Shown: positions 60,259 to 64,000 of the stretch, in pieces
Numbering within the stretch: the first letter of the stretch is position 1
How the letters are laid out: each line of letters begins with the position of its first letter
NCBI GenBank assembly: GCA_019055375.1
Contig: JAHQIW010006916.1
Coordinates: forward strand, 1-64,000
From: Parelaphostrongylus tenuis
Lineage: Eukaryota > Nematoda > Chromadorea > Rhabditida > Metastrongylidae
Length of the DNA stretch: 64,000 bases
Reading direction: 5' to 3'
The notes under the pieces: generated by a model
What the model was told of the DNA's origin: nothing
Seen by the model: only the letters and a program-made list of their open reading frames with translations
Databases searched by the model: none
Made by a program: the position numbers and the translations under genes

Positions 60259-61029
60259 TTTGGTACTTTTCTGTCAGACGGTGACAAATGGATAAAGGCC
60301 CCGTTTTTCCGAACAAAGACTTTCCATTGAACTTTTACTAAGAATTAGTAAAAGGCTTAGATTTTTTCTCTATGGGTTACGTGGCCATTTTTGGAAAACT
60401 CTTCTTATAACGCTGTAGTAGAAAGAAAACATGTTTTTTCACTCCACGCATATTTCTCGCAGGACAGAGCACATTCATCAAATTATAAAGAGCCATGCGA
60501 CAGCGCAGGTTCCTGTAATTCCAACGCTGCACTTTTTTCCTGGAAATACCGTTTCGATGCAGAGTATTAAGGAAAATAAGACTGACTTTCACATACATGA
60601 GGCTTTTGTTGGCTAGTGTGTGTCTTAGGAGACGGACGCCGGCAGTGGATTACATAAAGCGATCAATCGATCGCGTTGGCATGTTACACATGTGGAGCGC
60701 AATTTTTGTTATTTAATTTCGCGTTTTTTTTCCGCCCTGAGGTAAACTGCAGATATAAACGTATGGCATTGATGGTAAAAGATTTCTTCTGGACGTTCAT
60801 ACGCTTTTCATGGTTCCATCTTCGTAAGAGTGAAGACGTGTGGTTGGTGTAAAATAATAACTTTAATTTTAATGCAACAGCGTGGTGAAAATGCTTTTCC
60901 AAAAAAAGCCACGTAGCGCAGTAGCCAGACATTTGCAGTTTTAAATGATTACTAACACCCTACAAAAGTTCTTGACCAGTTAAAGCGGTCATTTCATCAT
61001 TTGCCGCCGTCTAACAGAAAGGAACCAAA
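60259..61029. mobile_element. Long-TIR element family A, copy A4
   Basis: The clearest tips of the family: left TTTGGTACTTTTCTGTCAGA continuing CGGTGACAAATG; right inverted TTTGGTTCCTTTCTGTTAGA continuing CGGCGGCAAATG. The interior has CACATGTGGAGCGCAATTTT, as in A5 and at 47190-47212. It lies just 5' of the first recognised hydrolase exon. No transposase. Confidence 0.8.
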
Positions 61030-61099
61030 TGTTCAGTGGTTGAAAAGTCTCACTAAGATAGTCAAGAAATTATGGGAGAAAAAACCCGTGACATCTGAA

Positions 61100-62640
61100 C
61101 TGAAACCGAGTAGCGTTCAGGTGGTACCATGGAGCATCTGAGCGTATGGAACCGATCTTACAAAGCAACTCAGCAGAAAAACATCGAGCGCCGACGACAA
61201 TGACGAGCGAATTTCAACTGAGTGTCGCAAGAAGTGCGGCTGACAATGGCGACCGTCGAAATCCAAAGGCCAAACTCCGATGGGAACTCTCGAACGACTC
61301 GACAACAGGCAATGTCAAAGTTGTTGTCGAAGTTGTCAGAATTGAATGATCGCAAACGCAAGAGGGCACTTAATTCGATAGTGAAAAACCCCTAATAACC
61401 ATATACCATCAACTGCAATAACAGAATGCACGTCGCCGTATAGAACTAGAGCCGGGAGAAAAAGCTCAGCAAAGTACTTAGAACGCATTTATTAAGACGT
61501 CATATGTCATTCATGAAGCACTGGCGAGTGTTACACTGTGACATCCGGGCGGAAAGTGCATTGGTTAATAACGTGGTATTTTGAGGAATTAAGGTGACGG
61601 GCAAGGTGCTGGTTTGATCTCTTTCACCAAAACTCTCTTGCAATCAGTCAATCGACGCCCTGCAAAACTCGTCCACTCAACTAACTTTAAAACTGCAAGG
61701 AAATCGTCTCAATCGTGATTCTACGACATTTGGAGTGAAGACGACGGTTCTCAAGCAGCAGTCGAAGCAACAAATGAAATATTCGTAGACCAGAAAGGGT
61801 GAAATGCAAATTCGAATCCTATCCGATGTCCAGTGTATCTGCACAGCGCTCAGCATTATCGGATATGTATTTGCAACATCATAGCACCGCTAAGGCGAAG
61901 AGATACTGAGCAATCTTGATAATAATGGGTCGTTCTATAAGTTTTGGCACCAGAGCAATAAACACCAAACTTCTTAGCCAGAAGCAATTAGAGCTGCATA
62001 ATTTTGGTATCACTTGATTGCGGAATTTCTTGTGTACACTTTGGTATAGAATATGCCTATACTTGTTTTAAGATAGAGCTGTCGTGGGAACAAATTCGTC
62101 TGCTATTTATGGACGAACAGCGTGTAGGGGAAATTGTTGGTGAAGGCGCGCGCTAGACTCACGGAGCTATCTGTGGACGTATCAAGCGCGACTGATTCTC
62201 CAGACTGTTCTCTCTTGTTTCGAATCTCGTGAAGCACTTCCTAGCCGTCCCTTCTGCAATCATTGCATTATCGGTCCAAACTCCATTAATACTGCGCGCC
62301 CCTTCACTAGCATTTCCCACTGAGCTCCAACCTTGCATGAGTATAAAGTGAATTTGTCCTCACGACAGCCCCATCTCAGAACGAAAATGGGCAGTTGTGT
62401 AACAAAATTTTTGCAGGAAAATGTACAATTGACTGATCTCAAATTCATGCAGTTCTAATTGTATGTGGTTAACAGATTCCGTGTTTACTGCTTTAGTGCC
62501 AAATCTTATGGAATAACGTAATACACTTATTCAAAATCTGTCAGCGTGACTGATTGCAATGCCGATAGCAGCTTGTCAGACCAAACCGTTGGCGGTTGGT
62601 TGCTGACATATTGATACAACTGTATTGAAGAAAAGCGATG
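61100..62640. other. Unassigned stretch
   Basis: Overlapping frames on both strands at 61117-61361 are compositional. A B-box-like AATTCGAATCCTATCC at 61811-61826 suggests another worn tRNA-like repeat. TGGGTCGTTCTATAAGT near 61926 resembles a mariner-type end, without a transposase behind it. Confidence 0.35.
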
Positions 62641-62647
62641 GCAGGGC

Positions 62648-62725
62648 GAGTGCCGCTAGTGTAACTGGTTAGCAAACGCCCTCTCCAAAGACGAAATGTA
62701 TGTTCGAATCCCGTGCGACATTTCA
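62648..62725 (+). repeat. tRNA-like repeat, separate family
   Basis: A-box-like TAGTGTAACTGGTTAGCA and B box TGTTCGAATCCCG at tRNA-like spacing; the ends do not pair into an acceptor stem. Confidence 0.55.
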
Positions 62726-62849
62726 CGTTCTGGACATCACTCAACATCATTGGATATGTATGTATTCAAAGACCTTCGATATCGAGGATGAATACCAAAA
62801 AATAGAATTTGAGAAATTTAGGAAATCGCCAAGTGAAATTATAATAAAT

Positions 62850-63694
62850 TTGGATTCTTTCTGATTAGGAGGGGGCAAATGAAAAATTGATCTCATTCGC
62901 TGGAGAGGCATTTCCCACAGGAGTGTTAGAAACCATTCAAAAGCTGAGACTCGAAGCTATAGCCCTACATCGACGATTTTCGAAAAAGGCTTTTTTTGAC
63001 GTTAATATAGGAAAGGACTTCCTGGCTTCAGACACGCATATTTCTCGCCTGGCAGAGCTCTTTCTTCGGACTAATAGTAATGAAAAGATAGTGTAGTGCT
63101 TCCTGATCCAATGCTGCACTAATGTCCCAAGAAGACCATTTATCTGAAACGTAGCAGGTAAAATAAGATGCAACGCAGCTGGTAATACGTCGAATTCTCA
63201 CGTGGAAGTAGCGGCGTCCCGCGCCAATTCACATGGGCGCTGGCTACGGCTGCCAGTGACTGTGACGCGATCATCGGTTTTCGAAATTATAAACGCGTAA
63301 AGAAGTATCGCGTCAGCAGTTCTCGTGACCGTCACACTCATTGCGACGTGAATTGGCTCCAGCCCGTCCTTTCTCACACATCGAAATCAACTTATTTTAC
63401 CTACTGCGCGTAAAAGAAACGGTCTTTTCAGGGAATAAGCACAACATTGGCATCAGGAATCACTACGCTGTCCTTTAAATACTAATAGTCTAAAGAGAGA
63501 GCTCTGCCCCGCGAGGAATAGCGCTATTGTTGTGTGGAGAACTTAGCGTTATACAAGGAGGCTTTGAAAAACCGGCAACGTGGGTCTGTAGCCAGAATCT
63601 CAGCTTTTCAATGGTTACAAACACTCCTATGGAAAGTTTCTCACCTGCGAGTGAGATCGAGTTTTCATTTCCCACTACTGCCCAGAAAAAGCTT
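62850..63694. mobile_element. Long-TIR element family A, copy A3
   Basis: Left end TTGGATTCTTTCTGATTAGG, then GGCAAATGAAAAATTGATCT and CATTCGCTGGAGAGGCATTT. Right end inverted: CCAAGCTTTTTCTGGGCAG, then AAATGAAAACTCGATCTCAC. About 160 bases of TIR. The centre (63218-63362) has its own imperfect inverted repeat around CAATTCAC/GTGAATTG. Confidence 0.85.
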
Positions 63695-63867
63695 GGGTTT
63701 GTAGTGTAGATTATACAAAAATTCGCAACGTTTCAATACATAACAACAGTCGAGATTCAAGATCAATTCTGAATAGAGAGCAGTGTAGAACAGACGGGCT
63801 GCTATCAACGGCGATAGCGAATCTAGTTGTCTCACACCATAAACCACTATCTGCAATGATTATGAGT

Positions 63868-63985
63868 GATGTGTAAAAATTTGACGTCGGCTGGGACTTG
63901 AGCTCGTATTTCACCCTTTCGGGGGCTGGTGCTAACCGATTGCACCACCGATGCCTGTTTGTCCACCACTCTTTTCACTCTACAA
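63868..63985 (-). repeat. tRNA-like repeat family S2, copy 5
   Basis: Minus strand: GGTGGTGCAATCGGTTAGCA (A-box region), then GAGCTCAAGTCCCAGCCGAC (B-box relic). The ends AGTGATGTGT and CCACCACTCT are imperfect inverted repeats. Confidence 0.7.
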
Positions 63986-64000
63986 AGAATCAATCTGTCA

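Noticed and set aside
1..64000. CRISPR array, prokaryotic operon or phage content
   Set aside because: No regularly spaced direct repeats with unique spacers, no ribosome-binding-site pattern, and genes are intron-split.

Overview
The window looks like nuclear DNA of a parasitic nematode, most likely a clade V strongylid (hookworm or relative). The reasons are: AT-rich sequence; small exons with nematode-type splice sites (TTTCAG acceptors, some introns near 50 bases); two neighbouring genes whose closest relatives I recall as Caenorhabditis elegans rml-2 and swip-10; and RTE-type and Tc1/mariner relics of the kind common in hookworm genomes. Nothing bacterial is present. Gene density is very low and most of the sequence is decayed repeats.

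Layout. 168-3609 (+): a nucleotide-sugar dehydratase gene (rml-2/TGDS type), six exons, 5' end outside the window, all visible exons intact. 4929-7000 (-): a metallo-beta-lactamase-fold gene of the MBLAC1/swip-10 type, tail to tail with the first; five exons join in perfect phase but one carries an in-frame TGA exactly at the third metal-binding motif. About 9.2-14.6 kb: long-TIR elements, a nested double inverted repeat and tRNA-like repeats. 16-22 kb: mariner, RTE retrotransposon and Tc1/mariner remnants, with a chromo-shadow-like open segment on the minus strand. 22-43 kb: almost gene-free, with several inverted-repeat elements and a degenerate ATT/ATC tract. 43.2-44.4 kb: a broken RTE reverse transcriptase. 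44.4-52 kb: a few unidentified exon-like segments between long-TIR elements. 55.0-60.2 kb (-): six exons of a lipid-droplet-associated hydrolase (LDAH family) gene with two in-frame stops and two broken acceptors, its introns loaded with a tRNA-bearing foldback array, a deleted mariner and a long-TIR element. 60.3-63.9 kb: more long-TIR and tRNA-like repeats.

How it fits together. The first two genes act in unrelated processes (nucleotide-sugar metabolism; MBLAC1-type hydrolase); their pairing reflects conserved microsynteny rather than an operon, since they converge. The strongest structural signal is a family of roughly 0.75-0.95 kb elements with long terminal inverted repeats (at least seven copies), plus three independent families of tRNA-derived repeats. 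The gene calls were made by reading exons by eye; splice sites are predictions, and no database search was run.
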